A stretch of DNA of 64,000 nucleotides from Antedon bifida (Eukaryota; Echinodermata; Crinoidea; Comatulida; Antedonidae), in NCBI GenBank assembly GCA_963402885.1, contig OY727096.1, positions 25,277,820 through 25,341,819 of the forward strand. The letters run 5' to 3'. Below the pieces are notes generated by a model. The model worked only from the letters and a program-made list of their open reading frames with translations. It had not been told where the DNA came from and made no database searches. Below, in pieces: positions 36,367-49,348 of the stretch (positions within the stretch are counted from its first letter, which is position 1; every line of letters begins with the position of its first letter). A program made the position numbers and the translations under genes.

Positions 36367-39300
36367 ATGCCAAAATCAAAGCGTGATAAACGAAGTGAGT
36401 AAAATTTACAATTACGTATTTTTTTTAATTGTTGTATCACTGTCTATGATAGTGTAGGCCTAATAAGTCAATGTTTACGTTGATGAGGCAGCAGTCAGTC
36501 AGGGCTAGCCTACAAAATCATTCACACTGTTGTGTCATATGTTGGGTTTAGACCAATATGGTGACCGGATACTTATTCTAGAGTCGTTTCGTCCCAGATT
36601 TGTAGCTACATCTCTGCTTTATACATGACCATGAAAATCATTTACGCAAATTAAATTTATGATGAAAGTCATTCATGATTCACTATGTATGCATTTAATA
36701 ATTTATTTTATAATAATTTTTATTATTAATTATAATAAAATAACACCATCCAATATCATATATTTATAATATGTCAATCATTATTCATTTTAATTAACAT
36801 TATTGACATTATTAACCATGCGTTTTTATATTAATTTATTTTCAGTTTCTCTTACCAATACAAAAAAGAAAGGTCTAGAACTAAAGCAAAAATTAATCCA
36901 AGAGGTAAAGTATGGAATAGAGTGATTAATTCTGTAAACAAATTATTGTATTGTTTATCTCTCAGTTCTCATCTGTGAGTGAGTGAATAATGGAATTTTT
37001 AAGCTGAAAAAAAGTTCTACTAGCCTTGTGTGTTTAATAATAGTAGGCCTATTACCGCTTAGCATTCCTAGCCACATTTTCTTAATTAATAGTTAAAATC
37101 TAAAGTTAGTTGGACAGTAATCAATATTGTGATAAAACCGATGGAACTATAAGAATAATGATAAAAATTAATTATTTAAGAAAATAATAAAATAATTTGT
37201 GAAAGCAAATTTTCATAAACAACATTTCTTTTTCAGATCCAAGAATCTGTTGATAAATTCTCAAGAATATTTTTATTTTCTGTTGATAATATGAGAAATG
37301 TAAAACTAAAAGAAGTACGAGACAGATGGAGGCATAGTAGGTAGGTTAGCAATGCTGAATCACTATCCAAAATTCAAATATTCTACAAAAATACAAATAA
37401 TGAATGTTTATGAATGCAATGGTACAAATAATTGAATGAGGTGAAAATATAATATGAGAAATGTAAAGCAAAAGAAGTATTGGACAGATGGAGGCATAGT
37501 AGGTTGGTTAACAATGCTGAATCACTATCCAAAATTCAAATATACTACAAACATACAAATAATGAATATTTATGAATGCAATGGTACAAATAATTTAATG
37601 AGGTGAAAATATAATATGAGAAATGTAAAACTAAAAGAAGTATGGGACAGATGGGGGCATAGTAGGTAGGTTAACAATGCTGAATCACTATTTAAATTCA
37701 AATATACTATTAAATATTGAATGTTTATGAGTGCAATGGTACAAATAATTTAATGAGGTGAAAATACAACAATTATAGACGGTGCATGCTACGGGTTGAT
37801 TGAACATGATCAGTTAACGACATTGCACAAGCCCAGCGATTGCACTTTTAATGACATAATAAAAGAGTTCAATAGAATATGACTCACAATCCTCCAATCA
37901 AATGACATGGTGTGTTATATACAATGATAATGAATGTGTATGAGTTGAATGGAGAGGATATTTTATGAGTTCAAAGAATAACTTTCTATAGAATGAAACT
38001 AGGTCAAGTTAAGTCAGGCATTGCATGGGAAATATTGTTCCCATTCAACAGATATAAATAAGATATTCATTATTTTTATTGGTGGACCTAACAAGATGTG
38101 CTTATTAAAAGGGAAAATTACTAATATTGAATAATTCATATATACAAAGGCAGAACAAATAATCAAGTTTTAGTACAATAATTATTAATTAAAGTCTCTC
38201 AGTCAGTAATATATTATTCAACATGTTTTATTCAGATTCTTCTTCGGTAAAAACAAAGTGATGTCTGTCGCGCTTGGTCGAACACCAGAAGATGAATACA
38301 GAGAAAACTTGCATGAGCTTAGCAAGAAGTTGACAGGAAATGTGGGACTACTGTTTACAAATGAGAAAAAAGATGATGTTATTAGGTATGTACTTGCAGG
38401 AATTTACCAAATTACAGCGAAACCTCTATTAAGGGGACACCCCAACAAAATGTCCCCTTAATAGAGGTGTTTCCTTCAACTATGGGTCTCCACAGTGTTA
38501 ACACATTGTTGACCTTTGATCATTTAAAGGTGACGTGTCTCCTTATTAGAGGTGTTGCCTTCAAATATGGGTCTCCACAGTGTTAACACATTGTTGACCC
38601 TTGATCATTTAAAGGTGAAGTGTCTCCTTATTAGAGGTGTTGCCTTCAAATATAGGTCTCCACAGTGTTAACACATTGTTGACCCTTGATCATTTAAAGG
38701 TGAAGTGTCTCCTTATTAGAGGTGTTGCCTTCAAATATGGTTCTCCTCGGTGTTAACATATTGTTGACCCTTGATCATTTAAAGGTGAAGTGTCCATGGG
38801 TCTCCACGGTGTTAACGCATTGTTGACCCTTGATCATTTAAAGGTGAAGTGTCCATGGGTCTCCACGGTGTTAACACATTGTTGACCCTTGATCATTTAA
38901 AGGTGAAGTTTCTCCTTATTAGAGGTGTTGCCTTCAAATATGGTTCTCCTCGGTGTTAACACATTGTTGACCCTTGATCATTTAAAGGTGAAGTGTCTCC
39001 TTATTAGAGGTGTTGCCTTCAAATATGGGTCTCCACGGTGTGAACACATTGTTGACCCTTGATCATTTAAAGGTGAAGTGTCTCCTTAATAGAGATGTTT
39101 CCCTGATATGGTGGTCCAAATGAGAGGTTCAGAGAGTTCTACTGTAGTTATAAGCTAATGCAAGTATCTTATCTGTGTTTTGTAGTATTCTATTCATCCT
39201 CCTGTATTGTCAATTCCAAATGTTATGGTAGAAAGTATTAATATTATTTGCTATAAATATTAAATTTCCGAGACAAATTATATTTAAGTCTGTCTCTCTC

Positions 39301-42300
39301 CTTTCTATGCAGTAACTTTGCTTTTATACATATTTTATATTGCTATATTGCTGCCATAAATTATGTATTTTTTTAGAAGGTTGATGATAAGTACAGTACT
39401 GATTAAATAAACAATAATATTTAGTACGTCAGTACTGTATTCAATTAGTGTGTATTGGAGGCCTATACAGTAATATACCCTCCTCCCTTTCACTGCTTCT
39501 AAAGAACTATCTAAGGTGGACTGGGCACCCCTCCCTCCTAATTAGGTAGCTTTCGCTTTTCCATGACTGAGGACCAACGACCAAGTTTGGTCAGGTAAAT
39601 CAATGTGTCGCCCGGTCGTCACCTGGACCTAGAGGCCATAAACCTGTGTTGAGGTGGGGAACGAGAACACACGTCCCAATATCTTTGCATGCGCACAATG
39701 AATTAACATGACAAAGTTTGGTCATTGTCGTATTTATCAAAAGCTCCCTATTAATTACCCTCCATGCAGACCTGTATACATAGGATGGTTATGGAATGAT
39801 CATTTCCATAACTGTGTGACATGTAAATTGTTCTCCCAATATAAATTGAGGATAATTAAGAGCTACTGAATCATAGGTGATAATTATAAGTTGTACCTGA
39901 TCTAAATACAATCCAAATAATGGTCTGTGAGTGCTCTTGTTTAATACTTTTATTTGCTCTAGGCCTAGCAAGGAAAAAGGTGTAAAATTAACTACTGTAG
40001 TCCACTCTACTCTGGTCTAGCTTACACTGCACACTGCAGAACTTTCGTAAGCTTGTTGTACACATTCGTCATTTCATTTTTCTTTCAAAGGTGGTTTGAA
40101 GACTTCCAAGATCCAGACTATGCAAGGACCGGCAACAAAGCACTGTTTAATTATGAACTCGACCAGGGTCCTCTCAGCCAGTTTCCACATTCTTTAGAAC
40201 CTCAGCTGCGGCAGTTAGGACTGCCTACAACACTTAAGAAAGGTGGGTATATCTACAAAGTACCCAGAGACGAGTGGTCTATTGGTTAAGGAAGGAGAAT
40301 CCTAGCCTATAGCCATTGTCCTTGTTTCTGCTGGTGGAACTAGTTAGGTAGGAACTTTAGGTTTCTTCTTGTACATATGTGGCTTGTGTGCATTTATGAG
40401 AATTCAATCCGTCTTGAGGAAGGGCAGGGTGTTACCACTCAGTTTTTGTTGATCTCAGATGCTGAGACAAATAATTGCCATTTGGCCAAACAGTACAAAT
40501 ATAGGGACTGAAAAAGAAAGTTGTTTTCTGTGTGCGCAATTTAGCGTGGTATGCTGCAGGTTAATTGCCGTACCCATTCACAAATTACTAATTTAACTAG
40601 ACATGAAACTCGTCACTTTGACGAGTTAGTTATCCGCACAACGACAAACGCCACGTGCACGTCATACGTTGGAATATTGCACACAGGTAAAGATTATGGC
40701 ATTATGACAAGAACTGAAGAATATGATATGCTGTTAGTGCTGAATTCTGTCAATTTGTGTCATATAGTATATACATGCAAACAGTATAATCTGTATACAT
40801 ATTACATACAGTGTAGAATAGGTGAAATTACGGGACCCGCCATTTATTCCAATTTTTAACATGGCGACGGTATCAAAATGAAACACTTAAATAGCAATTT
40901 CTGGAGGACATTATCTCAGGAACAACATATTAACGTGTAGAAGAAATTTGAATACGTAAAATATAGATGCGCACCCTTTTAAATGTGATGAACTATTACG
41001 CAAAATATGAAAATACGACTTTTTTTATTCAACTGGCCATATGATGACGTCACAACATCCGATTGGCAAAATGTTTACATGAATTCGTATCTACAATCCA
41101 ATAGCTTCCAGAAAACGTTTTAATCGTGATTATCACATTTTATTCTTACGAGCTATTACAGATTGAAATTTACTGTAAAGATGAAATTAATGACCCACGT
41201 AATTAAAATTTTTAGGCATGATGACGTCATAAAAATTAAAATATTTTTATCTCATGCTAAAGAAAGTTGATTGACCTACACAATATATAAATTTAGGAGA
41301 AAAAGGAATACAGATAAGCGTGATGCGCTCCATTGAATGTGATGAGCAATAACGAAAGAGACAAAAATCCTATATTTTACATTCGCGTGGCCATACGATG
41401 ACGTCACAATGTTTTTTTAGCCTTATCGATGCATGATCCGATATCTACAACTCATCAACTTCTAGATTTTGTAATAAAAATAAACGGTTCATGGTTTACT
41501 TTAGAAACTATGACTGTTTAAAAAAAGACATAATTTTGACGATTTTTTAAGCTTTTTCATAAAAAACGCGCACGAATTGTCTAATTCAACGTGTTCGTAT
41601 GGCGTTATTTAAACTGGAAAAGGTCTAAATTGTTTTCAAAATTACTAGGAAAGACTTGAAAAATATAATTCAAGAGAAAAAAATATGTTTTTAACGCTAC
41701 GTGCGCACCGCGTGCGTAAAAAATTGCGCGCCCGTGGGAATTTTTGACATGCTCAAAATGACAAGAAACGCATAAAAAGTTGATTAGAAATTAATTTTGC
41801 GCATTTTGAAATTTTAAATGCGCGTGCGCGCGTAACTTCTTGTGAAACATGCCATTTTTAATCCGTAGAAAGTTTGCCCCTGATATGACTTAAATTTTGT
41901 CAAAGTGTCAATACTAAATGACTTTTGGTTTTTAATCTATAATCAATCATTGAAATTCATAAAATTGCGCGTAAGTCACGTTGCGCAACTATGACGTCAT
42001 TCAAAAATAGGAGGTGCACAACTTCACGTAAATGCCCATATGTTGTCAAAGTTATGAAATGTTATGTTTACACATTTTAGAGAAACGCGACTCACAAAAA
42101 GGAAGGAAGGATCCAAGAATAATACAGACTAGACATGAAACTCGTCACTTTGACGAGTTAGTTATCCGCACAACGACAAACGCCACGTGCACGTCATACG
42201 TTGGAATATTGCACACAGATAAAGATTATGGCATTATGACAAGAACTGAAGAATATGATATGCTGTTAGTGCTGAATTCTGTCAATTTGTGTCATATAGT

Positions 42301-45300
42301 ATATACATGCAAACAGTATAATCTGTATACATATTACATACAGTGTAGAATAGGTGAAATTACGGGACCCGCCATTTATTCCAATTTTGAACATGGCGAC
42401 GGTATCAAAATGAAACACTTAAATAGCAATTTCTGAAGGAAATTATCTCAGGAACAACATATTAACGTGTAGAAGTAATTTGAATACGTAAAATATAGAT
42501 GCGCACCCTTTTAAATGTGATGAACTATTACGCAAAATATGAAAATACGACTTTTTTTATTCAACTGGCCATATGATGACGTCACAACATCCGATTGGCA
42601 AAATGTTTACATGAATTCGTATCTACAATCCAATAGCTTCCAGAAAAAGTTTTAATCGTGATTATCACATTTTATTCTTACGAGCTATTACAGATTAAAA
42701 TTTACTGTAAAGATGAAATTAATGACCCACGTAATTAAAATTTTTAGGCATGATGACGTCATAAAAATTAAAATATTTTTATCTCATGCTAAAGAAAGTT
42801 GATTGACCTACACAATATATAAATTTAGGAGAAAAAGGAATACAGATAAGCGTGATGCGCTCTATTGAATGTGATGAGCAATAACGAAAGAGACAAAAAT
42901 CCTATATTTTACATTCGTGTGGCCATACGATGACGTCACAATGTTTTTTTAGCCTTATCGATGCATGATCCGATATCTACAACTCATCAACTTCTAGATT
43001 TTGTAATAAAAATAAACGGTTCACGGTTTACTTTAGAAACTATGACTGTTTAAAAAAAGACATAATTTTGACGATTTTTTAAGCTTTTTCATAAAAAACG
43101 CGCACGAATTGTCTTATTCAACGTGTTCGTATGGCGTTATTTAAACTGGAAAAGGTCTAAATTGTTTTCAAAATTACTAGGAAAGACTTGAAAAATATAA
43201 TTCAAGAGAAAAAAATATGTTTTTAACGCTACGTGCGCACCACGTGCGTAAAAAATTGCGCGCCCGTGGGAATTTTTGACATGCTCAAAATGACAAGAAA
43301 CGCATAAAAAGTTGATTAGAAATTAATTTTGCGCATTTTGAAATTTTAAATGCGCGTGCGCGCGTAACTTCTTGTGAAACATGCCATTTTTAATCCGTAG
43401 AAAGTTTGCCCCTGATATGACTTAAATTTTGTCAAAGTGTCAATACTAAATGACTTTTGGCTTTTAATCTATAATCAATCATTGAAATTCATAAAATTGC
43501 GCGTAAGTCACGTTGCGCAACTATGACGTCATTCAAAAATAGGAGGTGCACAACTTCACGTAAATGCCCATATGTTGTCAAAGTTATGAAATGTTATGTT
43601 TACATATTTTAGAGAAACACGACTCACAAAAAGGAAGGAAGGAAAGAAGAATAATACAGAAAAAAAATATTGATCTCATACAATAACAAGGAGTTATCCG
43701 CTTGGTATACCAAGCGGATAACTAATTAATTAATATTTTCTTTTCAATCGCCTTTTACATTAAAAAAACCCCCCAAAATGTTGGAAATAAATAAAAATGT
43801 TTAAAACATGAGATGGCCTTGCATCAATATTTGTAGTGCTTTAATGATAATGAATTAAGAACGAGGTGACCGTACACAGAAGATCAATCATCTATCATAA
43901 CTAATTAGCATGTTCTTGATTACCAGTCATTAGTTTTGTTGTCATCAATCATTAGGATTGACATTGGCGTAGTTTTGTGTTATCTTGTAATTAAGCCATC
44001 CTTATCATTATCCATCATATTAGTATGACAGCACATTGTTAAACCATTCCTAAATGGCTGCAAAGAAAATGTATGGCTTAGTCCTTCATCATTGTATTTT
44101 CAAGTTATTATTTTTTTCTACTCGGAGACCGTGGCAATTAATAGTATACAAAAAATAATATGCATACAATGAGTAATAAGTAATAATAAGTTCTGGCTTA
44201 AAAAGTAAATTAGTAAATGAACATTCACCCATGTAAAACTGCACATCAAAATAAAATTTTTTATACCAACCCAATTTTTGATTATTATTGTTAGTATATT
44301 ATTTAAAATATTAATGACCTAAATTAATCAAACAAATTTGAATTGCTTATTCCATAAACAGAAAATAAAAACAATCAGTTTTAGTGCATTTATGAACATT
44401 ACAAATTAGTTATTGAGAAGATTATTTTTTTTAAATTTATTTTTTAGTACTAATTTGAAATGAAAAACAAGATTTTTTGTTATTACTTTTAGATTTAAAG
44501 ATATATTCCATTTTAATTTCACATAATAGTTATTCACTTTGACCAAAAACTTTTTTTTTTTTTGTCTTTTTATATAAGTGAAATCAGAAGTGAATAAATT
44601 TATTAAAACATCTGATTTTATGAATCTTAATTTTTCATGTTTTTGGGTGACAATACATCAAAAATAATGGCCGGCTGAAATACTAGATGTTTTACACTAC
44701 TATCGATTAATTTTCTTCCACAAGTAATCACTTGTTTATTATTTGTTTAGGTGTTATTCATCTTATTGACAACCACACAGTATGCAAAGAAGGTCAAACG
44801 TTGACCCCGGAGCAAGCAAGGATATTGGTGAGTTTTTGAACATATAGTTATATGAAAATTTATATGAATTTCCTGTAATCAAAATGCCAACTAACATAGT
44901 CTTGTACTGCAATTTGGCCTACACCATTTTATGAATGCATAGCAGTAAGGTAGTTTTGTGTAAATGCTACACTTTAGGAAATGATACACTTGCGAAAATC
45001 TTCCCTAGTAGGAATAATTTAGTTTTATCAAATCTGACAAGTGTAAAAAAACAGTAACAATGTTCTCAGATCTTTGTTATGTAGTTGGTGCCACAATAAG
45101 CTCTGTGTATACTATCAAACTAGTGCCTAAATATGGTAGTGATATGCCCAAATATGGTAGTAATATGCCCAAATATGGTAGTGATATGTCCAAATATGGT
45201 AGTGATATGTCTAAATATGATAGAGATATGCTGAAATATGGTAGTGATATGACATCATCATGTCCATATATAGGCATATAACATTTTTTTTGTCACACAA

Positions 45301-45488
45301 AGTGATCGAAGACTGAGCTTTATAAAACGATTCATTTTACTTCTTCGTAGAAACTTTTCGGGCAACAAATGGTCGACTTTAAAATCTTACTAAAGTGTAT
45401 GTGGTCCAACGATGGAGCCTTTGAAGAGCTGAAACAAAAAGATGATATGGTAACAGAATCTATTGAAGAAGAAGATGATGTAAAATAA
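36367..45488 (+). CDS. MRTO4: mRNA turnover protein 4 homolog, ribosome assembly factor (7 coding exons, 235 aa)
   Basis: Coding exons are 36367-36394, 36846-36904, 37237-37340, 38236-38385, 40091-40242, 44751-44827 and 45351-45488, all GT/AG and in phase, giving 235 aa plus TAA (human 239). The start MPKSKRDKR, then [79 protein letters not shown] and an acidic tail match MRTO4 throughout. It is a uL10/P0-like protein that occupies the P0 site on pre-60S particles in the nucleolus during large-subunit assembly and is later exchanged for P0. Introns carry a triplicated fragment of exon 3 (intron 3), an 85-bp minisatellite (intron 4) and two 1.5-kb repeat elements (intron 5). An AATAAA overlaps the stop codon (45484-45489); more lie downstream. 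Confidence 0.96.
37286..37765 (+). repeat. About 162-bp tandem triplication containing the 3' half of MRTO4 exon 3
   Basis: Units start at 37286, 37449 and 37611, each with ATAATATGAGAAATGTAAA. Unit 1 overlaps the real exon 3 from residue N of DNMRNVK to the donor and continues into the intron. Units 2 and 3 repeat the same exon part and the GTAGG or GTTGG donor. Unit 2 has lost one base in the former coding part; unit 3 stays in frame. Neither copy has an acceptor, so neither can be a complete exon. Confidence 0.85.
38423..38467. repeat. Perfect 17-bp inverted repeat
   Basis: CCTCTATTAAGGGGACA at 38423-38439 and its exact reverse complement at 38451-38467 flank an 11-base spacer. It borders the 85-bp minisatellite, whose units also read TTAGAGGTG. 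Related GTGTCCCCTTAATAG text occurs in an MTMR9 intron near 27500. Confidence 0.85.
38468..39105 (+). repeat. 85-bp minisatellite with two 59-bp variants in MRTO4 intron 4
   Basis: The marker CATTTAAAGG occurs at 38521, 38606, 38691, 38776, 38835, 38894, 38979 and 39064, giving spacings 85, 85, 85, 59, 59, 85, 85. The short units lack the same 26 bases (the CTCCTTATTAGAGGTG part), so one deletion variant was itself duplicated. Units are otherwise nearly identical. Confidence 0.9.
40596..42127 (+). mobile_element. Hairpin-ended tandem element, copy E (long form), in MRTO4 intron 5
   Basis: Starts ACTAGACATGAAACTCGTCA; the head stem AACTCGTCA / TGACGAGTT is followed by GTTATCCGC. The body has the same order of blocks as copies C and D, with the duplicated TGATGACGTCA module and the GCGCGTGCGCGCGTAACTTC block. 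It lacks the tail hairpin because copy F begins directly after AATACAG. The ORF at 40551-40859 lies within it and is non-coding repeat. Confidence 0.75.
42128..43722 (+). mobile_element. Hairpin-ended tandem element, copy F (long form), in MRTO4 intron 5
   Basis: Near-identical to copy E over its whole length, with only scattered single-base differences. It ends with a perfect 30-bp palindrome at 43693-43722: 13-bp arms starting GTTATCCGC around TATA. CTAAT overlaps its right edge, as in Helitron 3' ends, but this is weak evidence. Confidence 0.75.
45093..45290. mobile_element. MITE, TGTGATGTGC family, copy 2, expanded by a 21-bp minisatellite
   Basis: The start (TATCAAACTAGTGCC) and end (CCATATATAGGCATAT) match the other two copies. 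Between them, 45122-45247 holds six units of a 21-bp repeat around AAATATGGTAGTGATATG, each of which appears only once in the sister copies. It lies in MRTO4 intron 6. The ORF reading KYGSDM repeats is only this satellite. Confidence 0.75.
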
Positions 45489-46802
45489 ATTTTAATTTTG
45501 TAAAGAAATTGTTTGTAAATACTGTATGTTGTTACATATTTTATTCTGATAAGATATCATATTTTTCTTTGATAGTTAAGATAAGTTTCATCGGAAAAAA
45601 TGAAGATTTAGTTTGATTATATGATGCAAACAAAATGTGTAATTCTGTAATGTCAAGAATCTTCAGTTGTCGGTTTTTTTGTATTTCAAAACATATACAT
45701 AACAAACAAGATAAAAAGGTGATTTGATAAAAAACAACACAAACTATCGCATAAATTATATTGCAAATGATTGTTGATAAAATAAAAGTCGTCGGTTTTA
45801 GGTTTTTTGAACAAAACCTTTTTTTTTTTAAGTCAACATTTTTTTTAGTCAACATCAACATTTATTTAGAAAACAGTTCATGAAATAAAAACAGCATACA
45901 TTAATTACAATAACTTAAAATGGTAATTTTTCACTTTTACCAAAAATTGATGATAAAATAAAGGTCGTCGGTTTTAGGTTTTTTTAAACAAAGTCTTTTT
46001 TTGCGATTTTTTTTACTACAATTTGTTATTACTACAACAGACTCTTATGTACTTTATATAAATGTTATAAAAATAATTGACTACTTAGAGAAACGAAGTC
46101 ATTGGGGTTTGACACTCAAGTATGTTATAAGTGGATTTGTAAGGAGGTATAGTTAGCCCCAGTCCCCTGCTTTGCAAGTTGTAAAGGCTAAAGAAAAACA
46201 ATAAGGAAATTGTTTTAAGGGAAGAACCTCATGTTCGACCACTTCCTAACAACCTGGATATAGGCCTACCTCTGTTGATAAGTTTTAAGTAAGTGGTCTT
46301 CAGTAAATGAGTACTTGGCTTAGAATTAACTGGAAATTCGCTTCTGTACTATGTGCAGCTTGCATTCTGCATATACAGTAATTCTTGTTTCATTTTTATT
46401 TGTATGTTAAGTTGAGTTTTTGTAAGAATATCTAAAAGGTTTTAAAGAGGGTTCTGGGGAAATAGAGTGCGATGTCAGATATGCTTCATTTATTTTGTTA
46501 TATCTTACTGCTGCTGAAGTGTACAGCAAAATACTGATTACAGATTCAGTATGTTAGCTAAACAGTAACTATAAAACATTTTATTGTCGTACAGTATACC
46601 AATTACATGATAATATTTGTAGGATGAACAATACAGAGCTACCTATTTTTACTCAAAATAAAATGACTATCGAATAATATAATTATCATGATGATAATAT
46701 TCTTCATTGTAATAAAATAAAACAATTAATAACAATACAATGCAGCATGTGTAGTTGTATTATTATAATATATAGTAGTAATATTACAGATATTTGATTT
46801 AG

Positions 46803-46853
46803 GCCTATGTACAATTAACCAGATATTATATTCATGCCTGTACCTGAGCTTTA
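46803..46853 (+). repeat. Short dispersed repeat, copy 2
   Basis: Matches 3107-3162 from ATGTACAATTAACCAG to CCTGTACCTGAGCTTTAA, lacking a few internal bases present there. Confidence 0.6.
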
Positions 46854-47292
46854 AAACCAAAAACCATCAATAATAAACAAACAAATAACGAAAGACCGTA
46901 AAGAAGACGAAAACAAACTGTACATAACAGTTTTCTTTCAATACATTCGGTCGTTTTTTTCAGTATATTATATTACATGTTGTCAAGATAATTCTTAGAA
47001 GTCGATAAAGTATAGATTAGTTGAAACTACTGTAGGGCTATATATGCAGATGTAAAATTATAATCATGTTAGTACAGTTGTACTGGCTTTAATTAAAGAA
47101 ACAACTATTGGAGATAGCAAATTTACATATCTGATTTTATTATAGTAATGAATACATTTCACATGAGTATAAATGTCTATTTCCAATGTATCTCCAGGCG
47201 ATACATTGAGAACATTTTACGGTTTCTGGTTTTCCCGATTTTCTCGCTCTCTGAAGAAACCCTTTATATATAAAAAAAAGATCGTTTTTCAG

Positions 47293-47607
47293 TTAAAGAT
47301 GTATTGTCCCCTAAAACATGAAAAATAAAGATTAATGAAGATTAATAAAATCAGACTTTGAATTGCCCACTTTCTAGTTTTAACAAAGTGAATCACTTTC
47401 GTAGAAAAAAAAAGAGAAAAAATAATGTTTTCACTTATAAAATGACAAAATAAACGGTTAAATTCAACCAAAAACACATTGGCTGGCAGCCAATTTGACT
47501 ACTTGTTGCTTAAATTAATTTTTTTCGATCCAATATTTGGTCAAAGTGAATAACTATTATGTGACATTAAAATGGCATATTCAGAAACTTAAAAAACACA
47601 TCTTTAA
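47293..47607. mobile_element. TTAA MITE, shorter decayed copy
   Basis: Begins TTAAAGATGTATTGTCCC like the 5280-5834 element and ends ACATCTTTAA. It keeps the TTGGTCAAAGTGAATAACTA internal block. The right inverted repeat is eroded and the interior is shorter. Confidence 0.55.
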
Positions 47608-49313
47608 AGATTGCCGGCCCCACAAAAACCTTGTTTAAAATCCGGTATTTGACGATCGAGACCGGAATCTGTTTGATTTTTTTTTAAACCGTAAAATACA
47701 AATTTATGTGAACTCGTTTCTGTTAATAATAATAGATAGGTTTATATAGCGCAAATTTACGATGTCTCTATGCGCTCGACAATAAAGAGAAAGGAAGAAA
47801 ACAGAAAGACAAAAACACCAAACTAGCACCTAAGAGTATGGGGATACACCATCACCGCTAACTGGAGATCAGTGCAAGTACCCCAGTTAGCATCGGTTAA
47901 GTCTTGACCTTTTCAGGGATACGGTGCCTCCTAGCCTAGTCAAAAAAACAACAACAGGCAAGAGTACAAGAAAATACCGTTTTTCAAAATACGGTGTTTA
48001 AATCCGTATTCTCTTGCTCAGTAGAAACGGACATGTTAAAGGAAATATCGCACTTTCAGTTTGATTGGTAGATGGCCACAGTACAGATCATCACATTCAT
48101 TGGCAATTTTGACTTACATTTCTGTCCACTATAAAAATGTCATTACGTTATAACCCATTTGCCAAAATTATTATTCTATATTTAGCTTATCATTTGCTTT
48201 AGGCATTTTTTATTTGGCCTATACTTAAGTTGTTCAGTGCTTTAAGTTCTTAAGTGGTCCGTCCATCAACGTTAATTATTTATATTTTGCTTGATTTAAT
48301 TGGCTTACTAAGCGATCTCTGAGTGCAGTCGTTTAAAGTGTAGTCCATCTCATTTGCATAATATGACAAGCATTAAACTTTTAATGGCATCCGAGAATCT
48401 AATATAAAAGAAGTTTTTTTATATTTCCAATAATACACGAAGAAAAGCCATAAAACAAAAGTTCACTGTTCCAACATTTATAACAATCTCAACAAAAAAA
48501 GTATAAGGTAGCCTCGGAACAGCCTATAATACGTCATCGTGAAATTTGGTAGTTGTGTTAAAATCTCGAAATTATAATTTCATTCGCAAAAAATATATAC
48601 AAATTAATATTGAATGAGTTTGAAAGGTTAGACTCTACTGTTTAGTAGCATTATAGGCTAGTATTGCAAATTAAATACTCCAATAGCTCCAAAGTTCCCC
48701 GAAATTTGTGGGTTTTCCCGATTTCCCCGATTTTTTTATCCCCGCCTACCCGAAATAGTTTCATTTATGAGTAGCACGAGTTAGATTGATGTGCCGCAAG
48801 CTTAAAATTGACGCGTCGCGCGCTTAAATTTTTTCTCGAAAAAATTACCCAGAAATTCCACTTCACCAACTTGGGACCTCTGTTATCATTTCTGTAAATA
48901 ATAACATAGCTCACACGTCTTGGGTCAGTTTATGGGCACAATTATCGCTAACGTTACCCGGATTAATAATTATACCTAGGCTTTTGTAGGACGTCTAATA
49001 ATATCACTAGAAGGACGCCACCTAGAGTAAGCATAATCCATCTAATTGTCTTATTGAGAATCTTCATTCCATCTAAACCATAATATTAGTCGTCTGGTTA
49101 TTAGGAGGTTAGCAGAATCATCGGCGCGCGTTGCTCTTGATTTAAAACCATTGGAAACTATTAAGCGTATTTTCAAGACAAAACGGTTTGGTTCGTGATG
49201 ATTCGATAAATCCATGTTTTGTTTTAAGGCAAGGTTAGAATATTCGTAGACCAGTTTTGTGGTATTAATAATTGGATTTGCTATACTTCAGATAAAAAGG
49301 ACGGTTATTGGCG

Positions 49314-49348
49314 ATGCCGTTTGAGCTTCCAAACCAGTTAGCAGTTTG
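49314..49348 (+). other. Possible first coding exon of an unidentified gene
   Basis: ATG at 49314 opens 11 codons (MPFELPNQLAV plus two bases) and runs into a consensus donor, TG|GTAAGTAA, at 49349. I do not recognise the peptide and found no partner exon downstream. Such a combination can arise by chance. Confidence 0.15.

Larger units (their letters stand above)
45489..49313. other. Region downstream of MRTO4, repeats only
   Basis: Contains the MRTO4 3' UTR, a direct repeat (45771-45832 and 45949-46003, shared text AAAGTCGTCGGTTTTAGG or near variants), a dispersed repeat copy at 46803-46853, a TTAA MITE at 47293-47607, and a tail-like repeat near 47726-47945 (TTTATATAGCGCAAATTTAC, similar to 35015-35035). 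No coding sequence is supported. Confidence 0.5.

Noticed and set aside
40551..42436. Two similar ORFs (102 and 134 aa) at 40551-40859 and 42032-42436
   Set aside because: Both lie in copies E and F of the non-coding repeat, overlap its head hairpin, and have no domain or equivalent frame in copies A-D.
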